NCBI RefSeq assembly: GCF_036323735.1
Contig: NC_086026.1
Coordinates: 48,824,039 to 48,888,038, forward strand
Length of the DNA: 64,000 nt
Source: Rattus norvegicus
Lineage: Eukaryota > Chordata > Mammalia > Rodentia > Muridae
Direction of reading: 5' to 3'
Within the stretch, counting starts at the first letter, position 1. Every line of letters starts with the position of its first letter. A program made the position numbers and the translations under genes. The notes beneath the pieces were generated by a model. The model was not told where the DNA came from. It ran no database searches and saw nothing but the letters and a program-made list of their open reading frames with translations. Positions 22,737 through 35,249 of the stretch are shown one piece after another.

Positions 22737-23392
22737 TGAAAGATCCCCGAAGGGAGACCCTCACTCAAGCCTTGGGAAGTCGCAGACCCCAGACACATGA
22801 GAGACCAATCTTGATGCAATAAGCAGAGGCAAGGTTTATTACAAAGAGCTCTGGGTCTACACATATCCCACACAGGAGACAGAGGTGTTGACCCTGAGTG
22901 GCTTGGAGAAAGGCTATTTAAAGGAAGAAGTCACAAACCCCAGGAGATGAGGGAATGTCCAAAGGAAATAGAAAAATATCACAAGGGGAAACTCTCAAAG
23001 TCACAGGATTGTTCTTAAGACTCTAGGGTTTAAATCAGGGGAAAGGTCAAGCCCTCATTCTCCTGAGAACAGATATTGATTCCTGTCCCTTAGGGTAAAT
23101 GTTTGTCAGAGTTGATGAAGCATCTGCATCAGATATACATCTGGTTAGGCTTCGATCCTGGTTTCCTGGAATACTATCTGCAGGACACAATGGCTGGAAC
23201 ATTATCTGTAGGGCACAATGGGGGCTTGAACAAACAACACAGGGACAGAACAGAACCCGTTACTCATTTACCCACGTTTGGTGACATCTGGAGGGTCAGT
23301 GAGTCTGCACCAGTCCTGCATTTTTAACCATCTGTCTTCCTGAGTCAGATCCTGTTGCTGAGTTTTGAGCTAATTTAAAATTCTATCTCTCA
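22737..23392 (-). mobile_element. Solo LTR of an ERV1-type endogenous retrovirus with 4-bp target duplication
   Basis: A 656-bp unit bounded by TG...CA and flanked by ATTG on both sides (22733-22736 and 23393-23396), splitting L1 ORF2. Read on the - strand, the end GGGGATCTTTCA is like gammaretroviral U5, an AATAAA polyadenylation signal lies at 22835-22840, and a TTTAAATA TATA-like box lies near 22917. The 4-bp duplication fits ERV1. No internal viral genes are present, so it is the product of LTR-LTR recombination. Confidence 0.8.
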
Positions 23393-23396
23393 ATTG

Positions 23397-25805
23397 CTCT
23401 GGATAGGACTTCAAATACTATATTGAATAAATAGGGAGAGAGTGGGAAGTCTTGTCTAGTCCCTGATTTAGTGGGATTGCATCAAGTTGCTCTCCATTAT
23501 TTTAATGTTGGCTAATGGTTTGCTGTATATTGCTTGTACTATGTGTTGATATGGGCCTTGAATTCCTGATCTTTCCAGGACTTTTATCATGAAGGGGTGT
23601 GGAATTTTGTCAAATGCTTTCTCAGCAACTGATGAAATGATCATGAGTTTTTTTTTTCCTTTGAGTTTGTTTATATAGTGGACTACAGTTGATGAATTTC
23701 CATATATTGAACCATCTCTGCATCACTGGGATAAAGCCAAAGAGATCATGATGGATGATCACTTTGATGTGTTCTTGGATTTGGTTTGCAAGATTTTTAT
23801 TGAGTATTTTTGCATCGATGTTCATAAGGGGAATTTTTCTGAAGTTCTCTTTCTTTGTTGGGCCTTTGTGTGGTTTATGTATAAGTGTAATTGTGGTTTC
23901 ATAGAAGAAATTGGGAGTGTTTCATCTATTTCTATTTTATGGACTAGTTTGGACAGTATTGGTTTGAGGTCTTCTATGAAGTTTTGATAGAATTATGCAC
24001 CAAACCCATCTGTTTCTGGGCTCTTTTTGGTTGGGAGACTTTTAATAACTGATTCTATTTCTTTAGGAATTATGGGGTTGTTTAGATGGTTTATATGATC
24101 CTGATTTAACTTTGTTACCTGGTATTTTTCTAGAAATTTGTCCATTTTCTCCAGATTTTCTAGTTTATTGAATAGAAGCTTTGTGGTAGGATCTGAGGAT
24201 TTTTTGAATTTCCTCAGATTCTGTTGTTGTGTCTCCCTTTTCATTTCTGATTTTGTTAATTTGGATATACTCTCTGTGCCTCTGGTTAATCTGGCTGAGG
24301 GTTTATCAATCCTGTTGATTTTTTCAAAGAACCAGTTCCTGGTTTTGTTGTTTCTTTGTATAGTCCTTTTTGTTTCTATATGGTTGATTTTAGCCCTGAG
24401 TTCCATTATTTCCTGCCTTCTTTTCCTCTTGGTTGTATTTGCTTCTTTTTGTTCTAGAGCTTTTAGGTGTGCTGTTAAGCTGTTAATATATGCTGATTCC
24501 TATTTTTGGTGGCAGTCTGAGTTATGAGTTTTCCTCTTAACAGTACTTTCATTGTGTCCCAGAAGTTTGGGTATGCTGTGCCTTCATTTTCATTAAATTC
24601 TAAAATGTCTTTAACTTCTTTATTTCTTCCTTGACCAAGTTATCATTGAGTAGAGCATTGTTCAATTTCCATGTATATATGGTCTTTGTGTCTTTTTTTA
24701 TGTTATTGGAGACCAGCCTTAGTCTGTGGTGATCTGATAGGATGCATGAAATTATTTCAATCTTCTTGTGTCTGTTGAGGCCTTTTTTGTACTGATTATA
24801 TGGTCAGTTTTGGAGAAGGTACAATGAGGTGCTGAGATGATGGTATATTTTTTTTTGTTTTAGGATGAAATGTTCTATAAATATCTGTTAAATCTATTTG
24901 GTTGATAACTTCTGTTACTTACTGTTTGTCTCTGTTTAATTTGTTTCAACGGTCTGTCCACTGATGAAATCTCCTACTGTTATTGTGTGAGGTCTAATGT
25001 GTGGTTTTGGCTTTATTAAGGTTTCTTTTATGAATGTGGGTGTCCTTTCATTTGGAACATAAACATTTAGGATTGAGAGTTCATCTTGGTGGATTTTTCC
25101 CTTGACAAATATGAAGAATCCTTCCTTATCTTTTTTAATAATCTTTTGGCTGAAAGTTGATTTTATTGGATATTAGAATGGCTACTCCAACTTTTTCTTC
25201 AGAACATTTGCTTGGAAAGTTGTTTTCTAACCTTTTACTCTGAGTTAGTTTCTGTCTTTGTCTCTGAGGTGTATTTTCTGTATACAGCAAAATGTTGGGT
25301 CCTCTTTACATATCCAGTCTGTTAGTCTATTTCTTTTTATTAGGGAATTGAGTCCTTTGATGTTAAGATATATTAAGGAATGGTGATTGTTGTTTCTGTT
25401 AGTTTTGTTGTTAGAAGTGGAATTATGTTTGTTCTCTCATCTTCTGATTTCATTGCAAGGAGATCACTTTCTTGCCTTTTCTAGGTGTAGTTTCCCTCAG
25501 GTTGGAGTTTTCTATCTATTATCCTTTGTAGGGCTTGATTTGTAAAAATATGTTGTATAAATTTGGATTTGTAATGGAATATCTTGATTTCTCAATATGT
25601 GTTAATTCAGTTTTTTGCTAGTATAGTAGCCTGGTCTGGCATTTGTGCTCTCTTAATGTCTGTATGACATCTACCCAGGATCTTCTGGCTTTCAGACTCT
25701 GATGAGAAGTCTGATGTAATTCAGAAAGATCTGCCTTTATGCGTTACTTGACCTTTTTCCTTTACTCCTTTTAATATTCTTTCTTTGTTTTGTGCATTTG
25801 GTGTT
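23397..25805 (-). mobile_element. L1 ORF2 N-terminal half and ORF1 C-terminal part
   Basis: Continuation of the element left of the LTR: reverse transcriptase and endonuclease region to about 25370, then the ORF1 C-terminal domain up to the sequence corresponding to 60615 of the young L1. Broken by stops. It ends at an inversion junction. Confidence 0.85.
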
Positions 25806-26202
25806 ACAACCCTGGAGATAGAAAACCTTAGAAAGAGATCAGGACTCATAGATGCAAGCATCACCAACAGAATAAAAGAGATAGAAGAGAGAATCTCAGG
25901 GGCAGAAGATACCAAAGAAAATATCAACATCAAATATAATATAAAATTCAAAAAGCTTCTAGCCCAAAACATCCAGGACATCCAGAACACAATGAGATGA
26001 TCAAACCTAAGGATAATAGGTATAGAATAGAGTGAAGACTCCCAAGTTAAAGGGCTAGTAAAGGTCTGCAACAAAGTTATAGAAGAAAACTACCCTAACC
26101 TAAAGAAAGAGATGCCCATAAACATACAAGAAGCCTACAGAACTCAAAATAGTTTGGAACAGAAAAGATATTCCTCCCATCACATAATAGTCAAAGCACT
26201 GT
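25806..26202 (+). mobile_element. Inverted 5' segment of the same L1 (twin-priming inversion)
   Basis: Sense-strand ORF1 sequence corresponding to 60225-60622 of the young L1, placed directly after the antisense part that ends at the equivalent of 60615. Its frame is partly open (71 codons from 25785) and includes the coiled-coil to RRM piece RISGAEDT. The two parts meet at the same ORF1 point, as expected for a 5' inversion made during reverse transcription. Confidence 0.85.
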
Positions 26203-26575
26203 GTCTTTTAGGTAGTTTGCGTAAGGGTTTGGATATCTTCTTGATTTTCTTGAAGAACTATGTTCCATCCATTGATTTTCTTTGTTCTCTTTGTTTCTGG
26301 GCTGGTTTTTTTTATTTCATCCCTCAGTTTGATTATTTCTGGATGTCTAAATTTCCTGGGAGTGATTACTTAGTTTAGTTTTTGAGCTTTTAGACATACT
26401 GTTAAGTTGCTAGTACAAGATCGCTCCAATATTTTTATGTAGGCACTTAGTGCTATGAAGTTTCCTCTTAGCACTGCTTTCATTATATCCCTTAAGTTTT
26501 TGTGTGTTGGGCATTCATTTCCATTAAATTCTAGGAAGTCTTTCTTTCTGATTTGAGTCAATAGGCATGCTGTAG
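26203..26575 (-). mobile_element. Lx-like L1 ORF2 fragment (endonuclease-linker region)
   Basis: Antisense ORF2 text more diverged than its neighbour (CCTCTTAGCACTGCTTTCAT core). Probably the far side of the older L1 into which the twin-primed copy inserted. Confidence 0.65.
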
Positions 26576-26684
26576 AGAACTCAGTGTCTGGGCATACAAC
26601 CCTCGCTAAGTAGTTCCCAAAGCCTAGCAGGCTTGGGACTGGTTAGAACTTAGATCGAGAATTCGCGCTGAAACTAGCATCTGT
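26576..26684. other. Junction between L1 nest and duplicon B
   Basis: Short unassigned sequence, slightly GC-richer than its flanks, with no match recognised in A or C. Confidence 0.3.
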
Positions 26685-29600
26685 TTCTTATGCTGGCTTC
26701 ACTAGTTACTACTACTTTCATTGAAACAGTTTCTATATTCTTAACTTATCAACATCCAGAGATCTCCATTCTTATTTTGCTTCCAATGTCTGTGCTACAT
26801 GTATCACTCAGTCATGGGCTATCTGTAAAGACTGAAACCCATTACCTGGCCTCAGTAACAGCATTTAAGGATCTAAGTGGAAATCTCCATGTCTGCATAA
26901 CCCTTGCATTTTGCATGTCTTCATATTTGCTTAGGATTTCAAGAACCAGACATGTGCTGAATCCCTAACTATTCTTGATATACTTCTATTCAACAAAATT
27001 TGGATAGCATGTAGCTCAGCAGTGCCAGTCAGGTTTAGAGTAAACAGTCTCTATGAAAGGAGATTTTGGTTTGGGAGAATGTAAAGCTACATGCACCAGT
27101 TACCTAGGTTGGAAAAGTAAAATTTACTTAAAGTACCAATATTTGAGCAATGGAATTTGTAAGTAGGAAAAGAAACTCACTGTTTCATAACTAATGAAGC
27201 CAGAAACTAGCAACAGGAACCCACATAAGGCACATGATATTAAGGCCAATGTGAAGTTGTAGAGAAAGAAATTTGAGGCATATACATCTCTAACAAATAA
27301 CCAGAGGATAATTTACACTTATCTCTTAATTTCTTTTCTAAAAGATAAAAAATAATAGTCAGAATTGATAAACTTATAGTTTAATAAAATTGGCACAATA
27401 TAACTTGACATATTTTATATTGTTGCATTTATTTTGAGTTTGTTGTACAATGCTACAGAGAATATCATGGCTAGATATAATTTAGTATGTTGACACATAA
27501 GATAACGCATTTTTCACGTTACGTGAAGCATTTACTTGATAATCTGTTCATCTTCTGTTGTGAAATGAATACAAATAATGACCTGCCGTAAGAGAGCTTA
27601 CTGCCTGAATCAGGAAGCTGTCTAGTGGTTGCCTGGCAACAAGATGCTTGAATTTTTATGCCAATAGAATAAGAGCATCAGCTGAGATACTGCTGAGAGG
27701 AAGCAGGATAAAATATTTTCTTCATTCACATTCAACCTTTACTTTTAAACAAGCCTAACATTTTATTGTTTCGAGTCCTCAGTCAGGTACTGTAGTCTAC
27801 TTAAATTTAGTAATTAGAGATAAGAAAAACAGTAGAAGGATGGTTGGTTATAATCCTCTGTACACACTACATCCATGTTTTCTCCTTAGGAAATGCAATG
27901 TTCCACTGAATAAAAGTAAATAGAATCTCAAGCTTATTTTTTCCCTGAAAGCTGAAATGCAAGGAATTTTTACTACCCCCTCCTGAGAGTACATTAAACA
28001 ACAAACAACTAACTGTAGCAAGAGACTCTCAGACCAGGCAAGTAAGCTGCTTTAAGTCCCTCTGGGAACTCTGCAATTCAGCTTTCATGAGACATCATCC
28101 AGGCTGGGATGGATTTTTCTGTGATGCAGCTGACTTAAATTCATTCACATTTCTGTTAGCAACTGCTCATCCATCCCACTGTTAGTAAATCGCATTAACT
28201 CATTGGATAGGCAAGTTGACCTACAGCTGTAGTTGTAGTCAACTACTACAAGTTGACTAGTATCTAATTATGTTTTTCACTAACAATTCTTCCTAGGCTT
28301 CATAGTCTATACAACTGTTCACTGCCCTCTGTAGAGTAAATAGACATATTTTAGTTCCCCAAGGTATATAACAAGACATATTTGGAAATCTTTCTATTTG
28401 CCTGTATAGGAGTGAAACAGATTTATTTGTGGTTACTTAGCCACACTTTGTTACTCTTAAATAACATTTGAGAAAATTCCATTTAAATTTTCGTTGTAGT
28501 CTTCCCATGTAGTCTGTGTTTTTCAGAGGTGTTGAGCTGTTCAAGGAAAAGAGAAATGGAAAAGAAGTGGTTAGAGTCTCACAGTCATATGCACTGTGTG
28601 TGACACTAGCTGGATCATTCAGCTTCCTGGACTTCAATTTTCTTTCTTTCAGTTCTGAGTAGCGATACTTTACTCATGAGAATACTGGAAGGAATGATGA
28701 TATCTATTAAGCTAATAAATAGAAATTATAATTTCAAATTATAATTTTCAGAGGGCTGAAAAGAGTTTGAGGAATTTTTATACAATTACAATCACCCCCA
28801 GTCTTATTATAAACCAGTAATGATCTGAAAATATTAAAAACTTAGCACAATGCCCTCATATGGTAGATATTGTGGAAACATTCCATATACTATTGTATTT
28901 TTAGTTCATTGACAGCAGAATTAATCCACAATACTAATGAACAATAATGCTCAAGGACTTAATCTCTTCTTTTATCATGAGAGAAAAGGAAGAGAACATG
29001 GCCTAACCAAATAGCTCAGGAACCAATGGGATCTCAATCTGCAACTGAAAGTAATTAACTGGTTTTTAGAAGATTTTGTTGTTGGTGTTTTTTTCAATCA
29101 TTAACAATTATTGAAAGAAGAACTGCCTAATAGACCTCTTCACTATGTCTTTAAATATGGAGAAAAATTACTGGGAGGAAAATTTTAACTAACCACACAG
29201 ACAGACATTTGGAAACACTTGCCTTACCTACAGTTAAAAGAGCCACAAGGTCTATCCAAATTGAAATGAACTGTTTGGTGAAGGAGGTTTCTGCTTTGGG
29301 TATTCTATTATATCATTGTATGCACAGCACATGTTCGCTTGAAACACTATTCTGTGTTCTCAGTAACATTTAAAGGTTTTCTTTAGTTATTTACCAATAT
29401 GTGAATATGCATATAGAGGGCTTATGTGCCATGTGGTTGCATGTGCAAAGAACTCCAAAGCAAGGGGATAGTGAAGCCTGTGAGTGACCAAGATGAGGAG
29501 TCGCCAAAGCATCTGATTACATAAAGTCCCAGAGGCTACTTTGAAAGTATGGTCTATTAGGAGGCTCAGGATACTTAACTATTGTTTAATCAATACTGAG

Positions 29601-31780
29601 TCTTAGTACATCATACTAGAGAGAAAATATGAACAGATGGCTGTAGCTATGATGGGAAGAGGAGTTGTGGTGAGCAGAAGGATATTCAGGGGTAAAGAAA
29701 AAATCTCAACCTTGAAATGTTTAGGAAAGTTGGTCAGGAATGCAAGAGTGCAAATGGGAGTTCTGAGAAATCGGCTGACTTTGGGAGTGACAGAGGTGCT
29801 TTATTAGACTAACCTAATAGGAGCAATAGAGTCCTTCACTTTTTGTTCTTTAATCCACTGTCTAAATGCACAATGAGAAACGTAATTAAATTCTCATTAG
29901 CAGAGTAGATTTCTTCTTAGCCTCTTCAACAGAAACCCTCTATAGACCCAGGGAAGAAAACTCAAGGACAGAGTAACAAATGGAAATATTTACTTCCCTA
30001 CTTGGTGTCTTCAGTCCATCATCCTAACATTGTTTTCAGTTTGCCTGCTTTGGGATCAATCAAAGCCACCATTTCTGTAACATCCCTGCAATTTTATCCC
30101 TGGCTTGTCCTGGTAGCTGACTGATCTAGACAGTGGTTTCAATTTATTGTTGGCTTTCATGGTTCCGAAGCTTCTCTTCAGTGTTTGTGTCCCTTTAGCA
30201 CACATTGGAATTGACATTCCGAGAGTATATTCAGCAGTGTGCAGGCAGAAAGCATTCTATACCTGCAATACCCATCTCAAGGGGTTCCTCTGTGCCTACA
30301 AACATATAATGATCATCTCCCTGCAACACACACCAAATCACATGCTTGGTGATATGATGTGAACATTAAGCAATATTGTTTCACCTATGCTAAACTCTTT
30401 AATCTATTCAGGAAGAACAAAGAGCTGAAATATCCTTAAGGAGAGATTTCAAAGATATAATGTTTGCTGTTCAGAAATAAATCTTGGAATTTGTAATGAT
30501 ATTCAAAACTCTGTCTTTTATCAAAATTTTAATTCCTTTATTCTAAATAAAAAATAACTAAAGTTCACAATAGAATATTAAATTCATGTGGAATCTCTGT
30601 AAATTTTTCTATGTTCTTATGCCTCTACAATCCTTGAGTTGTTCTAAGTAACTTCATAACCAACTACAGTTAACTAGCCCTGAATTCTGGTAAGAAGAGC
30701 ATAGTAAGCAACAACAGAGGTATTTACCACATCTATAATCCTTAGCCCAGACTTTTCTCCTGGTCGAAGATTAGAGTAAGATGTGACCCTATTCATTCTT
30801 TCTCAGTGTCGAATCAATCTCATTTCATACTTTACTTAAGAGGGGTTACTCTCATTTTCTGCCCAATAGCTCTTCCCCTATTTATTGAAGAAGAACATGG
30901 GCTGTTTATGAAATGTGGTATTGTCTGGTCATTGTGATACTCTCTCAAAACTGTCCTCTCCATACATATTACTTTATGAAGTAAATTTTACCTTATCTAT
31001 TAATGAGTTCTCAGTATTAGAAACCTCGAATTACAGATACAAAAATCACACATGAATGAGCATTATGGACCTGAAACACATTTCTTAGTTTACTAAGATA
31101 CTTCTCTTCCTAAAAGCCCACCCCTCTGGGGCTGATCTTCATTACGTCCTTGCAGCCTTAACACACCCCATTATGTTTCCAGAGAGCCCATGATATAATA
31201 AACTCTTCAGGAATCCACTGATAATAAGTGCTGTGAACAGGTCGTGGATACACATTGACCTCACTGCTGACTGTTTCCATATCTGCACTTGTCCAGCCAC
31301 ACTAAAAACAGAGTATCTGGTCCTCTGCAACAATCTGCTAAACATGGTCTGGATCCAAGCCTAATGTCTCTATTCTTCAGACTGTGTTATCAGTTTAATG
31401 CTCTTACAACCCAGAATGACAATTTTGCTTGTTTTGTACAAAGTACCATTTATTAGTTGTTAGCCTGTTTGGCTGGGTCTCCTATCAGGTGTCATTGTCT
31501 TACTCCATGTCTAACAGGATTGAAAATAAATATCCCATTATTTGTAGAACCTGAGGGGCAGGAATGAGATGTTTATTTGGGTTATGTACATACACATTTT
31601 CCTGCCATTATTTTCATCTGTGATTTTTGAATTATACATTTATCCAGGTCTCAAGGTCTGTGAACTAAATAAATGGTATCCCTTTACAATATGATGGATT
31701 GCATATGTAATGGCAGAAGCAAACAAAACATTAGCAACTCATTTATGACTTATAGGATTCTAGACACACACAGATATACA
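26685..31780. repeat. Segmental duplication unit B, first part
   Basis: Aligns with C from about 54632 (shared GGCTTCACTAGTT segment) and with A from about 6767. It holds the OR remnant at 30135-30435. From 30440 to 31560 only weak similarity to A is visible; at 31440-31560 homology with 10860-10980 becomes clear again. No intact gene was found. The unit is then split by retroelements from about 31800. Confidence 0.75.
30135..30435 (+). pseudogene. Olfactory receptor pseudogene remnant (TM5-TM7), duplicon B copy
   Basis: Conceptual reading gives an OR TM5 end (AHIGIDI), an intracellular-loop segment like QKAFYTCNTHL (equivalent to the KAFSTCSSHL motif), a TM6 stretch with IMIISLQ, a stop after GDMM, then a TM7-like VSPMLNSLIYS segment. 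The expected PLIYSLRN motif is degraded. The N-terminal two thirds are missing. It sits in the same position of the duplicon as the 9640-9835 remnant and about 9.8 kb before OR gene 2. Non-functional; OR origin is well supported by motif order. Confidence 0.75.
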
Positions 31781-31889
31781 AAACTCAAAACATGAATAAT
31801 CACTCAGTCTTTTGACACCTTCTAAGTAAATTTCTCAATGACTGTATCAAAAGCTCCAAACACTTGAAATAGCATTCATTTACAACACC
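31781..31889. other. Short unassigned stretch at the B breakpoint
   Basis: No feature recognised; left edge of the retroelement pile that splits duplicon B. Confidence 0.3.
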
Positions 31890-32105
31890 CAACATTAGAA
31901 TTTTTAAAACAAGAGGCTGTGCATAGCCTCCCAGAGACTTCATGTGCCAGGGTGGGAAGATACTCTTAGGGGGTCCCCATCTGCTCAGAAGAGAAGGGGA
32001 AGGGGATGGAGGAAGGATTGTGGGAGGGGTCACTAGGAGAGGGAGAGTGAGTGGGATAAAAATTGAATAACTAAAATAATAATTAATAATAAAGAATTAA
32101 AAAAA
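31890..32105 (+). mobile_element. L1 (Lx-type) 3' end, 5'-truncated
   Basis: GCCTCCCAGAGACTTCATGT, the GGAGAAGGGGAAGGGG-type purine tract and an A-rich AATAATAAAGAATTAAAA end. First of several elements that split duplicon B. Confidence 0.75.
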
Positions 32106-32329
32106 CATAAATCTAGATACATGCAAGTACTTTTAGAATGGAAACTAATAAAATCCATGCTATTTACAATTGTTATCTGTGAAAACTTGTACACTTCTAT
32201 GCTATTGTTGAGAATATAAAATGAGACAGTCAATATAGAAATATAATCATAGTTTCTCAAAATGTAGTCTACAGTTCTCCCAGGAGAGCTGCTGCAGTCA
32301 AGTGAGACAACTGCCCAAATGACCAAATT

Positions 32330-32805
32330 GACAAATTTGCAAAGATGTTAAAGTCTCACTATTTGCAGATGAATAGTACAGATAAGTGACCCCAAATATT
32401 CTACCAGAGAATTTCACAGCTGATAAACAACTTCAGCAAGGTGGTTGGATATAAAATTAACTCAAATAAATCAGTAGCCTTCCTTTATCAAATGAAGAAT
32501 GGGCTAAGAAAGAAAATAGAGAAACAACACCCTTCATAATAGGCACAAATAATATAATATACCTTGACATAACTCTAACCAAACAAGTGAAAGATCTGTA
32601 TGACAAGAACTTTAAGTCTCACACGAAAGAACTCAAAGAAGACCCCAGAAAATAGAGTGATCTTCCATTCTGCATAGGATTAACATAGTGAAAATAGCCA
32701 TCTTAGTCAAAGCAATCTACATATTCAATGTGATTCCCATCAAAATTCCAAAACAATTCTTCAAAGACATGGAAAGAGCATTTATGCAAAACAATAAAGT
32801 GGGAC
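32330..32805 (+). mobile_element. L1 ORF2 fragment (reverse transcriptase onwards)
   Basis: Begins at the FADD region (TCACTATTTGCAGATGAAT, in which the motif is degraded) and runs through TCAAATAAATCAGTAGCC to the AAAATAGCCATCTTAG block. Frame broken. Confidence 0.85.
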
Positions 32806-33500
32806 TAGGCCCCTTGGGGAGTTGACTGTGCTGGGCAGGGCTTGGGCCATATGGAAGCCCCAGGACACCTGCTGGGGGTAGGGAGCACAGTCTGAGGTGC
32901 AGGACAGTCAGAGCTGGCTCAAGGGACCATTGGCCTGTGAAAGAAGCTGCGGCTGTGGAGTTCCCAGGCTGTTGGACACCCAGGTTCTGCTACAAGTTCC
33001 AGATGAGAATGTAATCTGGGCCTGGGAGCTGCGTTTAACCTTGAGCCCGAGGGGGGATGGAGGGTTGGGTGGGAGGGGAGGTGGTGGGAGTGAAGAGTGA
33101 AACACAAAGCATGGAGCTCTGGCTGTTCCCAGGAAGGAGAGTCCTGGGCTTGACTGCAGGCTTGAGTGTGCCTGGGAGTGGAGAGCCCTTCTACAGGTGA
33201 TTAGACAGTAGCTCAGTAGGCAAAGGCCTTCTCTATGGTTCTGCCTGGCAGACTTATTGACTAAGCCCTCTAGACCTCTAGGGACCTCATTATAATGGCA
33301 ATCTCTGTCTTGGGCCTGGATGACAGGTCACATCCTTTTCCTCATCTATATATGGAGGGCTTGGGGTGTTGCTCTTACTGTGACTGATGGCCACACATCT
33401 ATGATGGCTGTGGCTAATGACAGGGGCTTGGTAATGGGAGCAGGTGGAGAGGCTATCATACCTCCAGGGTCTCTGAGGTTTCTAGCCTTAGCACACCCAT
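32806..33500. other. GC-rich block of unknown origin between L1 parts
   Basis: About 700 bp, clearly richer in G and C than anything nearby, with 60-76 codon frames on both strands but no recognised domain. It is followed directly by an L1 3' tail. It could be a captured genomic or transcript fragment, a variant L1 3' UTR, or an unrecognised repeat. Confidence 0.4.
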
Positions 33501-33534
33501 GGACCAGGCTACATTTCATGGTCAACTGCCCCAT

Positions 33535-33660
33535 ACCTATGGATACTTGAGCGTAGGGAAGTACAGGGGGAGGAGAGATGGAAGAGGGGCTTTCCAGAGG
33601 AGAAACAGGGGGAAGGAATAATATTTGAAATGTAAATAAAGAAAATATCCAATAAAAGAA
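33535..33660 (+). mobile_element. L1 3' tail
   Basis: Terminal L1 3' UTR: purine-rich tract, TTTGAAATGTAAATAAAGAA and CCAATAAAAGAAAA end, the same terminus as at 52140-52190. Confidence 0.8.
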
Positions 33661-33664
33661 AAGT

Positions 33665-35249
33665 AAGAAGGAAGAAATTTTTGAAGTACTTAGTGATCAG
33701 GGAAATACAAATCAGATCAACCCTGAGAACTTTACACCAATCAGAATGGCTATGATCCATGTTGGTGAGAATGTGGAGAAAGAGGACCATTCCTCCATTC
33801 ATCATGGGATTGCAAACTGGTACAACTAATCTGAAAATCAATTTGGAGGTTCCTCAGAAAATTGGAAATAGAACTACGTGAAGACCCAACTATACCACTC
33901 TTGGGCATATACGAAAAGATGCCTCATCATGCCACAAGAGCATGTGCTCCACTTTGTTCATAACAGCCTTATTATTCTGTGATAGCCAGAAGTTGGACAC
34001 AGCCTAGATATCCCACAACAGAAAAATGGATACAGAAAACGCTGTTCATTTATACAATAGAATACTATTCAGCTATTAAGAACAAGAATATCGTGAGTTT
34101 TGCAGGCCAGTGGACGGGACTAAAAATATCATTCTGAATAAGGTGTCTCAGACCCAAAAGGACATGCATGGTATGTATTAACTAATAAATAGATATTATC
34201 CCCAAAACCACAGAATACCCAGAACACAATTCACAGAATTCAAGAAGTTAATAAGCCAAAAGGCCCAAACGAGGATGCTTCAATCACACTTAAGAACACA
34301 AAGAAAGCAGAGCAAAGGGTGGGAGGAGTTAGGTGGGGGAGGGGAGGAGAAGGGATGGGGAAAGGAGAATATGATGAGGTATTGGTGGGGGGCAGGGAGG
34401 GAGACCAGGAGTAAAGACCCTTGGGTCAACAGAATAAATGGAAATATACAACCTCAGGAGGTTGAGGTTGGGGAACATCTAAATTGTACCAGAGACCTGG
34501 GAGGTGAGAGAATCTCAAGACTCAAAGGCAGGAACCTCAGATGAGATTCCCAATAGTGGGGAGAAGGAACTTGTAGAGTCTACCTCCAGTAGAAAGACAG
34601 GGCATCAAGTGGAGGGATAGGGTTGCCATCCCAGAGTCAAAACCGAGAGCCAGGATTGTTCCTCTTTAACATAACTTCAGGGGCAAAAATGGAGAGAAAA
34701 TTGAGAGTAAGGAAGTCCAGCTCCCCAATTGGGACCCATCTCAAGGGGAGGCTGTAAGAGCTGACACTATTACTGATGCTATGATATAGCTACAGATAGG
34801 AGCCTAGCATGGCTGCCCCTCCAAGGGGCCCAACAAAGAGCTAACTGAGACAGAAGCAGATATTTACACCTAACCAATGGTCTGAATGGGACCCTTGTGG
34901 TTGAATTAAGGGAAGGTGGAGAGAAGTTGTAGAAGAGGTCAGTCACATAGGAAGACCAACAGTCTCAACAAAGCTGGACTTCTGAGACACTGAGTCACCC
35001 TCCCAGCAGCATACACTAGGTAGTCTGAGTTTCCCTATACATAGACTGTAGAGGATTGCCTGGTTTGGCCTCCATGAGAAAAGATGCACATAACCCTTGA
35101 GAGACTTGAGGCCCCAGGGAATGGATAGGCCTGATGGGGTTTGGGGTGAGGTGCAGGAGTGGGAACATCCTCTTGGAGACTGGAATGGGAAGAAGAATTG
35201 TTGGACGGTGGACTGGGAAGGGAATAACATCTGGACTGTAAAAAAATGA
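33665..35249 (+). mobile_element. L1 ORF2 C-terminus and 3' UTR
   Basis: ORF2 end from 33665 (CTTAGTGATCAGGGAAATAC, GGCATATACGAAAAGATGCC, CAGCTATTAAGAACAAG) to about 34200, then 3' UTR with a G-rich polypurine tract at about 34300-34410. Interrupted at its end by an LTR. Confidence 0.8.

Noticed and set aside
24138..24527. 129-codon + strand frame rich in hydrophobic residues
   Set aside because: It is the antisense of L1 ORF2; the hydrophobic look is the usual complement of lysine-rich ORF2 codons.
31142..31345. Minus-strand 67-codon frame resembling a mitochondrial presequence
   Set aside because: Only a vague resemblance; no specific protein recognised and the frame is not conserved in unit A.
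33320..33550. 76-codon frame in the GC-rich block
   Set aside because: Open frames occur on both strands here because of composition; no domain or start context supports a gene.
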